The position numbers were made by a program, and so were the translations under genes. DNA of 64,000 nt from Saprospiraceae bacterium (GTDB taxonomy: Bacteria; Bacteroidota; Bacteroidia; Chitinophagales; Saprospiraceae): NCBI GenBank assembly GCA_016710625.1, contig JADJVK010000016.1, positions 28,741-92,740 on the forward strand, in the 5' to 3' direction. The notes beneath the pieces were generated by a model. It was not told where the DNA came from. It saw only the letters and a program-made list of their open reading frames with translations, and made no database searches. Below, piece after piece: positions 1 through 9,727 of the stretch (the first letter of the stretch is position 1; each line of letters opens with the position of its first letter).

Positions 1-2
1 AA

Positions 3-1163
3 ACTGGATTGGATAAATCTCACACCAATATCATTTGTGTTTTAGGTAGTTATGCAGATTTTATTCAAAATAAAGTGAGGCGGACAGATGCTGAAACAGA
101 AAATAGCCAGCAACTTGTAAAAAGAGAAAAAATAGAATCTTTATTAGCAAATGTAAATGCTCATCTGCTTTTCATACAAGTAAAAGCGGAAGATAGCGAT
201 GCCAGTGAGAAATTTGCCAGACAAGCTAGGTCTTTTATTTTGGAAGCTGCAAAGTTGCAATATGATGAATACAAAAATGTGAAAACGATGATTCCAAATT
301 TGGTTTTCGGGAATCCCGATATTGCAGATATAGATGAAGGGAATGACATTAGAATTCAAAATGGTCCAAATATTGGTCGGTTGATTAAGCCTGACGTTGG
401 TAAAACGCTATCTAAAGACAAAGTCCAACAAGTTATTGTAGAAACTCTTGTAGAAATCAAAAAATACAATGAGGAAACGATGCACAAAATGTCAAGAATG
501 ATAGAAGATGGAGAATCCATTGGAGAAGTAAGTGCAGGTGCTTTTGCTCCTGCAATGGCAAAATTGCTTTATACCTATCTGAAAGACAAAAAAACAAATG
601 CCTATTCGGAAGAAGACGTCAAGAAATTAGTGGATGACAAATATAAATTGTACCAACAAGTCTATTTACCCAAAAAAGCAAAAGGCTCCAGATATGATGC
701 GATGTCCTATGTTTTGTTTATGCCAAAATCGGATTTAGAAGACTATGTTCGACAATTAAAAGGATTGAAAAGAGCATTGAGTGAGACAAATGATGTCAGA
801 AGAGAAACTTTATATAATTTTCTACTTTCTCTGCTTGAAAGATATACTGGTAATAAAAGCATTTCAAAAGATGCAAATAAACTTTCAACCCAAGATTTGA
901 GGGAAATCATGCAAGGATTGAAAACAGAAGGTGGAAAAGGAGGCTTGATGAACTTGACTATCCCTGGTCAAGAAGATTTCAACATTGGGGATGTGAAAGA
1001 CAAAAGAAAACTGACAGATGAGCAAGTGTTAAACTTCGTTAGGAAAATTAGTGATAAGGCAAATCAAATAGATGATATTTTAGAAAAAGGGGAAGATTAT
1101 GAATTTAGTTACAAATCTTCTAAAAATAGATATTATTGGATTCCATTAGAAATTACTTTTTAA
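3..1163 (+). CDS. Unknown protein, 5'-truncated by window edge, first gene of an ABC cluster
   Basis: The frame is open to the left edge. The first possible start inside the window is a TTG at position 9, so the gene most likely begins outside the window. About 384 residues are visible. They are hydrophilic, with no membrane segment, a mostly helical look and several lysine-rich stretches. The first 100 residues (LLFIQVK, then a long helix) could be the end of a vWA-like or Rossmann-like fold, but I do not recognise the family. The stop codon TAA is followed directly by the ATG of the ABC ATPase, so the two are almost certainly co-transcribed. It may be a cytosolic partner or regulator of that transporter (inference). 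Confidence 0.6.
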   Translation, partial: TGLDKSHTNIICVLGSYADFIQNKVRRTDAETENSQQLVKREKIESLLANVNAHLLFIQVKAEDSDASEKFARQARSFILEAAKLQYDEYKNVKTMIPNLVFGNPDIADIDEGNDIRIQNGPNIGRLIKPDVGKTLSKDKVQQVIVETLVEIKKYNEETMHKMSRMIEDGESIGEVSAGAFAPAMAKLLYTYLKDKKTNAYSEEDVKKLVDDKYKLYQQVYLPKKAKGSRYDAMSYVLFMPKSDLEDYVRQLKGLKRALSETNDVRRETLYNFLLSLLERYTGNKSISKDANKLSTQDLREIMQGLKTEGGKGGLMNLTIPGQEDFNIGDVKDKRKLTDEQVLNFVRKISDKANQIDDILEKGEDYEFSYKSSKNRYYWIPLEITF

Positions 1164-2009
1164 ATGAAAACTAATTTATTCCAAATCAACAATCTAAATT
1201 GCAAGTACAACAATGGTCCTACTGTGCTGTATATCAATAATCTAACCATCCCAAAAGGAGAGTTGGTCTTTGTATTGGGAGCTTCAGGAATTGGGAAAAG
1301 TACGTTTATAGAAACATTAGGATTGATGAATGATACCATTTACAAAAGTGATGATTCGGCTATTTTATTGTTTCCTAAGGACAATTTGGAGGGAATAGAA
1401 CTTAAAAATTCTTGGCAAAAAGATGATTTGGAAGTATCCAATTTTAGAAATAAATATTTCAGTTTCATTTTCCAAAGTACCAATTTGATGCCCAATTTCA
1501 CTGCTGGAGAGAATATGTGTATCAGTCAATTAATTCAAGGAATTTCCTTAAAAGAAGCGAAAAAGCAGGTGCTAGAAGTAATGAAGGATTTGATGCTGGA
1601 GGAAGCAATTTTTGATAAAAAAATCATGGAATTGTCTGGTGGACAAAGACAAAGATTAGCTTTTGTGAGAGCAGTCACCTCAGATTATGAAGTGTTATTT
1701 GGTGATGAGCCTACTGGGAATTTAGACAAATATACGGCGAAAAAGCTCATGGAAATATTTAGAGTTAATCTAAAAAAATACAATAGATCCGGGATTATTG
1801 TTTCTCATGATATTGAGTTAGCCTTGAATTATGCCGATAGAATTATCCTCTTAAGTTCGAATGAAAAAGAAAAATATGGGGAGATTCTACCTCAAAATAT
1901 TTTAGTAAAACAAGATGAAAAATGGGTACAATTAAGTGGGAAAGAGGTTGATAACCCCTTGTCGCAGATTGAATTAGTATTAGGATTGCATTTATCCATC
2001 TTAAATTAA
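1164..2009 (+). CDS. ABC transporter ATP-binding protein (LolD/MacB-type)
   Basis: A 281-residue ATPase. It has Walker A GASGIGKST at residues 39-47, the signature LSGGQRQR, Walker B ending in GDEPTGNLD, and the switch histidine in IIVSHD. The DEPTGNLD form and the pairing with an FtsX-type permease are typical of the LolD/MacB/FtsE group. That group powers mechanical work at the inner membrane (lipoprotein release, peptide efflux, cell-wall hydrolase control) rather than simple uptake. An insert of about 35 residues after Walker A is longer than in LolD. The ATG directly follows the stop of the upstream gene, and the permease starts 9 bp after this gene ends. The substrate is not evident. 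Confidence 0.9.
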   Translation: MKTNLFQINNLNCKYNNGPTVLYINNLTIPKGELVFVLGASGIGKSTFIETLGLMNDTIYKSDDSAILLFPKDNLEGIELKNSWQKDDLEVSNFRNKYFSFIFQSTNLMPNFTAGENMCISQLIQGISLKEAKKQVLEVMKDLMLEEAIFDKKIMELSGGQRQRLAFVRAVTSDYEVLFGDEPTGNLDKYTAKKLMEIFRVNLKKYNRSGIIVSHDIELALNYADRIILLSSNEKEKYGEILPQNILVKQDEKWVQLSGKEVDNPLSQIELVLGLHLSILN

Positions 2010-2018
2010 CTAGACAAA

Positions 2019-3539
2019 ATGCTGAATTTTTTTAAAAATATTTTTTCTGGAAATACTGATTTTCAAAAACTATTTTTTGCAAATGAATACCAAACCTTAT
2101 CTGGAAAATCCCACAAAGGTATTTTAACATTGATCCTAATTCTTTTTATTACTTTATTGTCACTAGGATTTGCCCTCGGAAGTTTGAAGTATCTAAAGGA
2201 AAGAATGGACGACCCCTATACCAATTGGGTGAATTTACCTGTAACACCCAAAGTGGATAAGGTGGTGAGTAGGATAAAAGAAAATTTTTCACAAAAAGCT
2301 GTACTTGACACATTCAATCTGAAAAATATTGATGAATACGATATTGGTTTTGAAAAATTTATTGGCAGCAACCATAAAATCTATAACAATAACCGAGGAC
2401 GAACTTTTGATCCAAATAGTGATATCCTCAAAAAAATATTAAATCATTCTGACAATAATGTACTTGCAGGAATTTCTTTAAAGGAAAATAGTGATGAAAC
2501 ACTTCCAAATCCTTGTGGGTTGATTGTTACAAAAACTTTTTTAGACTCACTGGAATACGACTATAAAACCACCAAAAAAATACCTATTGCTTACGATGAA
2601 AGAAATAATATCATAATTTATTTGGATATCCTCGCTGTTGTGAAAGAGTTGCCTGATTTATGTGATTATTCCATCACCAATAGGATGTACAACTTGTTGA
2701 CCACCTCCAAAGAAGACACTGGTTTCATGGATAATAATGATGGAATTAAAAATATTTTTTCAATCATTTCTAATGAAAAGAATGTAGATAATTTAAAGTC
2801 AAAAATAAAATCATTCAACAATAATGGGTTAATCAATAAAATCGACCAAGAACCCTTCGTAATAGATTCAAAATCTGAGTGTTACAAATACACCTTTGTA
2901 TTAAATAGTTTTTTGAACAATGATTCCATCCAGCTTATATCTAAAGAAATTTGCACTCAATTGAATGCAACGCCTTTTACCAACTGGGAGTGCAATTCAA
3001 AAATGGAAGGATTGGAACATCCCAGTTATTTATCTTTCAACTTTAAAACATTAGACAAAGTAAGAGCATTGAAAGATTATCTGAAAGAAAAATATGATGT
3101 GGAATTGAGCATGACCCAAGTGGAAGCGAAAGAGAATTTTGCCTTAGTGAGTAATCTAACTTTCATTATCATCATGGTTCTTTTTGGTTTCAGCATTACT
3201 AGTATTGTCTATTACGTTGATAGTCTGTTAAATACACATTTAGAAAAAGTAAAAACCAATCTTGGGACATTCAAAGCTTTTGGGTTGAGTAATGCAGCTT
3301 TAATCAGCAATTATATCAAAATTATATTTTCATTTTTATTGATTTCAACGTTGATTTCCTTTGTGGCAGCAACTTTGGTTTCTGTAGTTGGAAAATATAT
3401 TGGATTGAAAATAGTATTATTTGACTACAGAATATTTGGTGCGATTTTAATTTTATTTATCGTAAGTATCTATAAATCAAGGCAAACCATACAAAAGATA
3501 TTGGCAAAAACGCCAGGTGATTTGATTTATAATCGTTAG
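2019..3539 (+). CDS. FtsX/MacB-like ABC transporter permease
   Basis: 506 residues with FtsX-family architecture: one membrane helix at about 35-57, an extracytoplasmic domain of roughly 310 residues, then three C-terminal helices near 375-400, 425-455 and 465-482. It sits 9 bp behind the ABC ATPase and should form the membrane half of the same transporter. The periplasmic domain does not resemble the MacB domain at a glance, and no HlyD-type adaptor or TolC lies next to it inside the window. Its 3' end overlaps the convergent AAA ATPase gene by 4 bp. Confidence 0.8.
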   Translation: MLNFFKNIFSGNTDFQKLFFANEYQTLSGKSHKGILTLILILFITLLSLGFALGSLKYLKERMDDPYTNWVNLPVTPKVDKVVSRIKENFSQKAVLDTFNLKNIDEYDIGFEKFIGSNHKIYNNNRGRTFDPNSDILKKILNHSDNNVLAGISLKENSDETLPNPCGLIVTKTFLDSLEYDYKTTKKIPIAYDERNNIIIYLDILAVVKELPDLCDYSITNRMYNLLTTSKEDTGFMDNNDGIKNIFSIISNEKNVDNLKSKIKSFNNNGLINKIDQEPFVIDSKSECYKYTFVLNSFLNNDSIQLISKEICTQLNATPFTNWECNSKMEGLEHPSYLSFNFKTLDKVRALKDYLKEKYDVELSMTQVEAKENFALVSNLTFIIIMVLFGFSITSIVYYVDSLLNTHLEKVKTNLGTFKAFGLSNAALISNYIKIIFSFLLISTLISFVAATLVSVVGKYIGLKIVLFDYRIFGAILILFIVSIYKSRQTIQKILAKTPGDLIYNR

Positions 3540-4270
3540 GGTAAGGGGTTTAAAAGCTGTTTTAAATACCCTTCCCTATTTTCCAAAAAGCTCTTGGAAA
3601 TTAAGTAATGACTCGTTTCTTCATAATTCACTTGTTCGATGCCATTTTCAGATAATTCGTAAATTTTTGCATTCGGATATGCCAAAAGAATAGGTGAATG
3701 AGTAGCAATAATAAACTGAGATCGTGCTTCCACCAACCGATGAATCGCTCCCAATGCCCACAATTGCCGATTCGGAGAAAGTGCAGCTTCTGGCTCATCT
3801 AAAATATATAGTCCATGGCCCAATAATTTGTTGAGCAAAGTAGAAATAAATGCCTCGCCATGTGATTGTTGGTGCAATGACTTCCCGCCATACCCTCTTA
3901 CATTACCAATTTCATCCACATTAGAAGCCAAATTATAAAAGGTTTCTGCCCTCAAAAAATAACCATCTGAAGGTCTCTCGAAGCTTCTGATTATTTTAAT
4001 TTGTTCGAATAAAGGTGAATGTGTTTCATGGGTGGTGAAAATATTATTCACCGTTCCCCCTTCCGCATTAAATCCGTAAGCAACTGCTATTGCTTCTATT
4101 AATGTCGATTTCCCAGTCCCATTTTCGCCAATAATAAAAGTTACATCAGGATGAAAATCAATATCTTCCAATTTTTTTATGGCAGGAATAGTAAAAGGAT
4201 ATTCGTTAGGAAAAGCATCAACTTCTCCTTTAAATTGTAGTCTTTTAATATATGGTTTGGCTGCAATCAT
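3536..4270 (-). CDS. AAA family ATPase (RecF/OLD-like, SMC-type P-loop)
   Basis: 244 residues from the start chosen here. Walker A GENGTGKST lies at residues 48-56. Near residue 165 is the Walker B/D-loop ILDEPEAALS, followed by FIIATHSPILLA with its conserved histidine. This is the compact single-domain AAA_15/AAA_23-like class, ABC-type ATPases without a membrane partner and related to RecF/OLD. The frame could extend upstream to 4303, but that would run into the strong hairpin at 4276-4313, so the ATG at 4270 (MIAAKPYI) is preferred. Its role is unknown. Relatives occur both as solitary housekeeping genes and in defence loci, and no nuclease or toxin partner is visible here. Confidence 0.85.
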   Translation of the reverse strand: MIAAKPYIKRLQFKGEVDAFPNEYPFTIPAIKKLEDIDFHPDVTFIIGENGTGKSTLIEAIAVAYGFNAEGGTVNNIFTTHETHSPLFEQIKIIRSFERPSDGYFLRAETFYNLASNVDEIGNVRGYGGKSLHQQSHGEAFISTLLNKLLGHGLYILDEPEAALSPNRQLWALGAIHRLVEARSQFIIATHSPILLAYPNAKIYELSENGIEQVNYEETSHYLISKSFLENREGYLKQLLNPLP

Positions 4271-4275
4271 GGCAT

Positions 4276-4313
4276 AAAAATAGCTGTGAAAAATGAAAAT
4301 CACAGCTATTTTT
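4276..4313 (-). terminator. Rho-independent terminator downstream of dodecin
   Basis: A perfect 14-bp stem (AAAAATAGCTGTGA paired with TCACAGCTATTTTT) encloses a 10-nt A/T loop. It starts 5 bp after the dodecin stop codon on the minus strand and ends in a T-run. It separates dodecin from the AAA ATPase gene and helps fix the latter's start. Confidence 0.8.
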
Positions 4314-4318
4314 GAGAA

Positions 4319-4522
4319 TTAATCCAATACTTCGAAACTTAATTTCAAGTTTACTCTGTATTCTTTCACATTCCCTGCTTCCACAGTTACACTTTGGCTT
4401 TGAACAAAAGCAGATTTTATGTTTTTTACTGTTTTCGATGCTTTTGCAACGCCTTTTGCGGTTGCATCTTCCCAACTTTTTTCAGAGCTAGAAAGGATTT
4501 CAATAACTTTTAGAATTGCCAT
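4319..4522 (-). CDS. Dodecin family flavin-binding protein
   Basis: 67 residues, the usual dodecin length. It shows the family pattern: the N-terminal strand VIEILSSSEKSWEDA, the helix AVAKASKTVKNI-like segment (GVAKASKTVKNI), and two C-terminal strands containing EYRVNLKLSFEV. Dodecins form hollow dodecamers that store or buffer flavins. The gene is monocistronic: a terminator follows it immediately and no close gene lies upstream. The overlapping frame at 4245-4475 on the same strand is a shadow. Confidence 0.9.
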   Translation of the reverse strand: MAILKVIEILSSSEKSWEDATAKGVAKASKTVKNIKSAFVQSQSVTVEAGNVKEYRVNLKLSFEVLD

Positions 4523-4625
4523 AATATTTAGATTTTAGTCTTTAGACGTAGTCTATCATAAACGAATACATTTTTAAAAAATTGTAATTTTGGAAAGATT
4601 TTTTAAAAATAATGTGCCTTAAATC

Positions 4626-4656
4626 TTGGTAAATTGAAAATATAGTTATAATTTTG
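4626..4656 (+). promoter_or_regulatory. Bacteroidota promoter for tRNA-Arg
   Basis: TTG at 4626-4628 is followed after 20 bp by TAATTTTG at 4649-4656, matching the Bacteroidota -33/-7 consensus (TTTG, then TAnnTTTG). The tRNA begins 23 bp after the -7 element. Confidence 0.65.
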
Positions 4657-4679
4657 CGTCGCTTTAATTACAAAAGCAG

Positions 4680-4753
4680 GGTCTAGTAGCTCAGCTGGAT
4701 AGAGCAACAGATTTCTAATCTGTAGGTCTCAGGTTCGAATCCTGACTGGATCA
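4680..4753 (+). tRNA. tRNA-Arg (anticodon TCT)
   Basis: A 74-nt cloverleaf. The acceptor GGTCTAG pairs with CTGGATC (two G-U wobbles). The D arm is GCTC/GAGC, the anticodon stem ACAGA/TCTGT holds loop TTTCTAA with anticodon TCT (codon AGA), and the T arm TCAGG/CCTGA holds the loop TTCGAAT. The discriminator base is A and CCA is not encoded. An intrinsic terminator follows at once. Confidence 0.95.
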
Positions 4754-4756
4754 CTA

Positions 4757-4787
4757 AAATCGCCACTCCTTGTGGCGATTTTTTTTT
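4757..4787 (+). terminator. Rho-independent terminator after tRNA-Arg
   Basis: Stem ATCGCCAC / GTGGCGAT with a 5-nt loop, followed by a run of eight or more T. Confidence 0.9.
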
Positions 4788-4791
4788 GCCT

Positions 4792-4905
4792 ATGTTTTAC
4801 GTTTATGTTTTAAAAAGCTGCTTAAAAAACTGGTTTTATGTCGGAATGACTTCTGATATAAATAGAAGAATTTCTGATCATAATAAAGGCATGATGCATT
4901 TCTGA
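4792..4905 (+). pseudogene. Truncated GIY-YIG nuclease-like ORF (37 aa)
   Basis: Directly after the tRNA terminator, an ATG opens a 37-codon frame beginning MFYVYVLKS and continuing FYVGMTSDINRRISDHNKG. This matches the opening strands of small GIY-YIG (UPF0213-type) proteins, which are normally about 80-100 residues. It stops after MMHF, so only the N-terminal third remains. Its position behind a tRNA is a common resting place for mobile or decaying DNA. It is probably non-functional. Confidence 0.6.
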
Positions 4906-4936
4906 AAAATCAATTTAATTTTTCTGAAATTTTATC

Positions 4937-5066
4937 TTCTTTGCGTCTTGGCGACTTTGCGAGATTAAAAAAAATACAACTTATCTTCTTTGTTCCTTAG
5001 CTTCTTTACAAGATTTTAAAATATTTAAATAATTTTTCTTTGCGACTTTGCGTCTTTGCGAGAAAT
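4937..5066. repeat. Three degenerate copies of a CTTTGCG-type repeat
   Basis: Three related units of about 30 bp lie between the GIY-YIG remnant and the 3' end of carA: CTTCTTTGCGTCTTGGCGAC at about 4938, a decayed TCTTTGTTCCTTAGCTTCTT at about 4986, and CTTTGCGACTTTGCGTCTTT at about 5039. Each is followed by a GAGA/AAGAT and A-rich tail. Spacing is about 50 bp. The low-complexity CTTTGCGN core recurs inside each unit. Confidence 0.6.
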
Positions 5067-5073
5067 AAAAAAT

Positions 5074-6171
5074 TTATTTTCTCATCAAAGCCACAAAATC
5101 CTCAAAAAGATACCTTGCATCATGAGGACCAGGACCCGCCTCTGGGTGATATTGCACAGAAAAAGCAGGCTTATTTTTGATTCGAATACCTTCGATAGTA
5201 TCATCATTCAAATTAACATGGGTAATTTCTACCAAATCACTTTTTTGACGAACCACTTCTGGAGACACCCCAAACCCATGATTTTGACTAGTGATTTCAC
5301 ACTTTTTAGTTGCTAGATTTATTACAGGATGATTGGCTCCCCTATGTCCATTGTGCATTTTGTAAGTGGGAATATCCATTGCCAATGCTAATAATTGATG
5401 CCCTAAGCAAATCCCAAACGTTGGGTGGTTTGCAGCCAAGATTGATTTTATGGTTTTGATGGCATAATCCATCGGAGCCGGATCGCCAGGACCATTTGAT
5501 AGAAAATATCCATCTGGATTCCATTCATTTAAAGCTTCATAAGTGGTGTTGGCAGGAAAAACTTTTAAATAACAATCCTTTTCCACCAAGCAATCCAATA
5601 TACTTTTTTTACACCCAAAATCCAAAACAGCTACTTTATAAGTCGCTTTTTCATTTCCATAAAAATAAGGAGCAGTAGTACTCACTTTACTTGCCAATTC
5701 CAATCCAGACATATCTGGTACTTGATTCAATAGCTTTTTAAGCTCCTCAATATCAGTTATTTCGGAAGAAATAATCGCATTCATCGCACCTTTATCTCTG
5801 ATATGTCGAACAATTTCTCTTGTATCCAAGTCGCTGATAGCCACCATATTTTCTTGCTCAAAATATTCTTGGATGGAAATATCCGCCATTTGTCTTGAAA
5901 ATTCATTGGTGAAATTTCTACAAATCAATCCAGAGATTTTCATGGATTTAGATTCTGCGTCAGTTGTTTTTATACCATAATTACCAATATGGACATTGGT
6001 CGTAACCAATAATTGACCATAATAGGAAGGATCTGTAAAAGTCTCTTGGTAACCTGTCATTCCAGTATTAAAACAAATTTCACCAGTGGTTGTACCTATT
6101 TTACCGGCAGATTTACCGTGGAAAACAGTACCATCTTGAAGAAGCAGTACTGCATTATTTGTATTGGACAT
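5074..6171 (-). CDS. carA: Carbamoyl-phosphate synthase small subunit
   Basis: 365 residues, full length. The N-terminal CPSase small-subunit domain begins LLLQDGTVFHGKSAG and includes GYQETFTDPSYYGQ. The C-terminal class I glutamine amidotransferase domain carries FGICLGHQ (nucleophile Cys about 255) and SVQYHPEAGPGPHD with the catalytic His and nearby Glu. It hydrolyses glutamine and channels ammonia to CarB to make carbamoyl phosphate for pyrimidines and arginine. carB is not adjacent in this window. A TACTTTTG -7 element lies about 29 bp upstream of the ATG. Confidence 0.97.
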   Translation of the reverse strand: MSNTNNAVLLLQDGTVFHGKSAGKIGTTTGEICFNTGMTGYQETFTDPSYYGQLLVTTNVHIGNYGIKTTDAESKSMKISGLICRNFTNEFSRQMADISIQEYFEQENMVAISDLDTREIVRHIRDKGAMNAIISSEITDIEELKKLLNQVPDMSGLELASKVSTTAPYFYGNEKATYKVAVLDFGCKKSILDCLVEKDCYLKVFPANTTYEALNEWNPDGYFLSNGPGDPAPMDYAIKTIKSILAANHPTFGICLGHQLLALAMDIPTYKMHNGHRGANHPVINLATKKCEITSQNHGFGVSPEVVRQKSDLVEITHVNLNDDTIEGIRIKNKPAFSVQYHPEAGPGPHDARYLFEDFVALMRK

Positions 6172-6199
6172 AAAAACTATTTATTCTGAAATTGCGATG

Positions 6200-6207
6200 C
6201 AAAAGTA
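6200..6207 (-). promoter_or_regulatory. -7 element upstream of carA
   Basis: TACTTTTG on the minus strand matches TAnnTTTG and lies 29 bp before the carA ATG. No clear -33 TTG is present at the usual spacing. Confidence 0.45.
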
Positions 6208-6235
6208 AGCAAATTAATAATTTAAGGTATTCTAA

Positions 6236-6266
6236 TTGGAAATATAAATAAAAAAAATTAACTTTG
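6236..6266 (+). promoter_or_regulatory. Promoter of the first BNR/T9SS gene
   Basis: TTG at 6236-6238, 20 bp spacer, TAACTTTG at 6259-6266. The spacing is the same as at the tRNA promoter. The ATG follows 31 bp downstream of the -7 element. Confidence 0.6.
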
Positions 6267-6297
6267 GTAATTATTATCATGTATAACTTTTTAAATT

Positions 6298-9200
6298 ATG
6301 AAACCCTTAAGTGTAACTTCGTTAGGTATTGTTGTATTTTTATTATTACAAAACAATATCTCCGCTACTTCTTTTTTTAATTCCAACTCTTTGAGAAACA
6401 CTCCATTTTCAATTTCTCATTTTTCATTTTTGCAATCAGACACTTCGATTATTGGAGAAAAGAATGATTTGGAGAATGAAGAAAAAACTAATTCTAGTAA
6501 TAATCCTACAGATTATGCCGTTGCTTTGGAAAAAACAAAACAAATTCAAGCAATTTATGCAAATGAAAGAGGCGCTAAACTAGATTGGCAAGAGAGAGGT
6601 CCCAATAATTTCGGCGGTACGACAAGAGCCATTTTGGTGGATATGAATGACACTTCTGGAAAAACAGTTTTCGCTGGGAGCATGTATGGTGGGTTATGGA
6701 AATGTAAGGATATTACTGTTGAGAAAGTAATTTGGGAAAAGGTAAATTTATCAATTTCTAATTTATCAGTTAATGCTCTTGCTCAAGACCTAAAAATCCA
6801 AAAACACTTTATTTAGGTAGAGGGGATGGTATCTTATATAATCAATGGGTAGGTTTATTCAAATCAATTGATGGTGGGGAAAATTGGACTTTTCAGACTT
6901 CAAGTATTTATAATATTAATAAAATAGTTTTTCATCCTATTACAAATGACATTTATGTTGGTTCTGATCAAGGTTTCTTCCGATCAAAAGATAAGGGTTT
7001 AACTTGGATTAAAATTTTAACGAATAAAATTACTGACTTAGAATGTAGTTCTAATGGTTCTATTTATATTACTGTAAAAGATAAAATATATAGATCTACT
7101 ACTGGTGAATTTAATTCCTTTGAAAATATTACTGCTCAAAATTCGAATTTGTTTGAAGAATGCTATCGAATTGAATTATCTATTTCTAAGAATTTTCCAA
7201 ATATAATTTATGCAGTTTATGATTCAACATCTACCTATACTAAACTGATAAAAAGTAGTGATGGTGGCAAAAGTTGGAATATAATAAAAACAAAATGGGC
7301 TGATAATCAAGATATTTCAAGAGGTTATAGTTTTGCAAATTTAGATATTAATGTTCATCCAAGAGATACTAATATAATATGGGTAGGGAGTTTCGACCTC
7401 GAAAGATCGCTAGATGGAGGAAAGAATTTTGTAAGAATTGGTTCAACCTTACCAAATTTTCAAGAATCAATTATATTCAACCCCATCCATTCTAATATAA
7501 TGTATTTTGGGAATGATAGTGGTATTTTTTATACAAAAAATGGCGAGGATCTTTATGTCCAAATAACTTCTAAAAACAACAACTATAATACAACCGAATT
7601 ATACAGTTGTGCCATTCATCCTGATACTCTTTCCAATTATATGGTTGCTGGGACAGCATATCAAGGGAATTTCAAACTAAATAATTTTGGGATTAGCAGT
7701 GGTGTTTCATTCATAAATGATCTTGGATCTTATTGTTTTATTGATCAAAAAAACCCAAATTATCAACTTGTAAGTTCCACTTTAGGTAATTTCTATTTGT
7801 CAAAAGATCATGGAAAACTTATAATGGTCCAGTTGATTTTTATGGTGAATATATAACTCCGGCAGATTATGATCATATCAATGGCACATTATATTTATAT
7901 ACCAATAAAAAAGATATCAATTTTTGGAATGTTAGAAAAAATGAAAATCCCAAAAGTGTATACTTAAAGAATTCTATTTTTAGTGCAGTATCTTTTATAA
8001 AATGCGATCCTAACAAATCAGGAAGATTATATTTAGGCTATAATAATGGAAAAATAGAAGTAATTGAGAATGCACAAAATGGGGATACAATTGTAAATAA
8101 TCAAGCTTTCTCTCCAATTCCTGGATTTAGTAGTATTACATGTATTGACATTGAAGTCGGAAATGAAAACCATATAATCGTTTCAATGACCAATGCTGGA
8201 TTAGCAAATAATATTTTCGAAAGCATTGATAGAGGAAAAACATGGATTGGTGTGGAAGGAACAGCTGTTGCAAATGAGAAACGATTTCCTGACATGCCTG
8301 TAAAATGGGTGATTTTTGCTCCAGGTGATGCCACTAAGGCATTGATTGCGACAGAATTAGGAGTTTGGCATACGGAGAAATTAGATGGTGCAAATACGGA
8401 ATGGATTCCTCCCTCATCCACCAATGGAATTCCTTTAGTTAAAACAAAAATGATAAAATATAGAAAATCAGATAATTTAATAGTTGCAGCAACATTTGGT
8501 AGAGGATTATGGTCCACCAATGCCTTTTCACCATTGATTGTCAAGTTTTTATCAGATAATGTGGCTTATACCAATAAGGCAGTAAGTTTTCAAAACATCA
8601 CAATAAATGGCAGCTCATACAAGTGGGATTTTGGAGATGGCAATACTTCAACAGCAAAAAATCCATCCTATAAATATAAAAAATCTGGTGTATTCAAGGT
8701 GACATTAACAGCAGATGGTGTGAAATCTTATACTAAACAAATCGTTGTTTTACCAAAACTAACAGCCTATCCTTATGAATTTGAGGTTGCTGAAATCAAT
8801 AGAGACAATGAAAATTCAAATATTGAGTTTGCAATTGACACCAAATCTGGAGCAGAACTCAAAGCAATTGAAAACGGAAACAATAGAAAATATGATTTTA
8901 AATTAAATATTGACGACCATTGTAGAAATGAAATTGGGAAGAATACACATTCGATTTTATATTTTCCAAATTATGACTTTACAGAAAATGCAAATTATTC
9001 ATTATTTATCAAAAGTAAATATAATTTCAATCCTCAAAATGGCGGATTCTATTTTGAATATTCCATCGATAACGGAGAAAATTGGCAGCACCTTGGCGAA
9101 AAATCTTTAAATTGGTATAATTCAATAGGGAATGAAAATATCTTTGAAAAAAATCAATCTATTTTTTCAGGGGAAAAGTCTGAATTAACGAATTACCATC

Positions 9201-9598
9201 TAGATTTAAGCTTCTTATCGGGCAATGAACAGGTTGCGATAAGATTAATCGTTAAATCAGAATTTTTGAGTCAAAATAATTGTTTAGAATTAAGTTCTTT
9301 ATCACTTTCAAAAAATACGTTGCTCAATAATATTACATTAATAGAAGAAGAACAATTTAAAACGTTCCCAAACCCATTTACAAATAAAATCAATATAACT
9401 TCACTGAATCATTTTAAAGGAGAGATAGAAGTGAAATTGTTTAATTTGAATGGAAAATTACAATTAGCTAAATCTTTGACTTTCAACGATTCAAACACAA
9501 TTGAGTTGAATAATTTGATTTCTGGAGAATATATTTTACAATTGAAAAAAAATGATAAAATCTTATTGAATAAAAAGATTATTTGCATGGAAAAATAA
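6298..9598 (+). pseudogene. BNR-repeat/PKD/T9SS-sorted exoprotein, interrupted by two frameshifts
   Basis: Reading through two single-base deletions gives one protein of about 1,100 residues. It has an N-terminal signal segment, the conserved start of this family (WQERGPNNFGG, VFAGSMYGGLW), BNR/sortilin-type beta-propeller repeats such as SSDGGKSWNI and SLDGGKNF, then SIDRGKTWIGVEG. A PKD domain (YKWDFGDGNTS) follows, and a T9SS type A sorting domain (FKTFPNPFTNKINI to the C-terminus) ends it. The shifts are near 6790 (CCC to CC) and near 7817 (loss of one A). They were placed by alignment to the neighbouring paralogue and by open frame on both sides. If intact it would be secreted and anchored on the cell surface. 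The breaks may be sequencing errors. Confidence 0.8.
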
Positions 9599-9692
9599 TC
9601 TTTGAATTTTCAATTTGAAATCTTCATTACTAAAAAATAAAATATTGTAGATATAAATTCCTTAAAATATTATTTAGATTTAATATAAATTT

Positions 9693-9700
9693 TATCTTTG
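9693..9700 (+). promoter_or_regulatory. -7 element of the second BNR/T9SS gene
   Basis: TATCTTTG lies 28 bp upstream of the ATG at 9728. The expected -33 position reads TTA rather than TTG. Confidence 0.45.
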
Positions 9701-9727
9701 AATCTATAAATTTTAATTTTACAATAA

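Noticed and set aside
4271..4303. Longer start for the AAA ATPase
   Set aside because: It would initiate within the terminator hairpin of dodecin and adds residues without family similarity.
4245..4475. Minus-strand ORF overlapping dodecin
   Set aside because: It is Cys/Lys-rich shadow of the dodecin gene in another frame and runs through its terminator.
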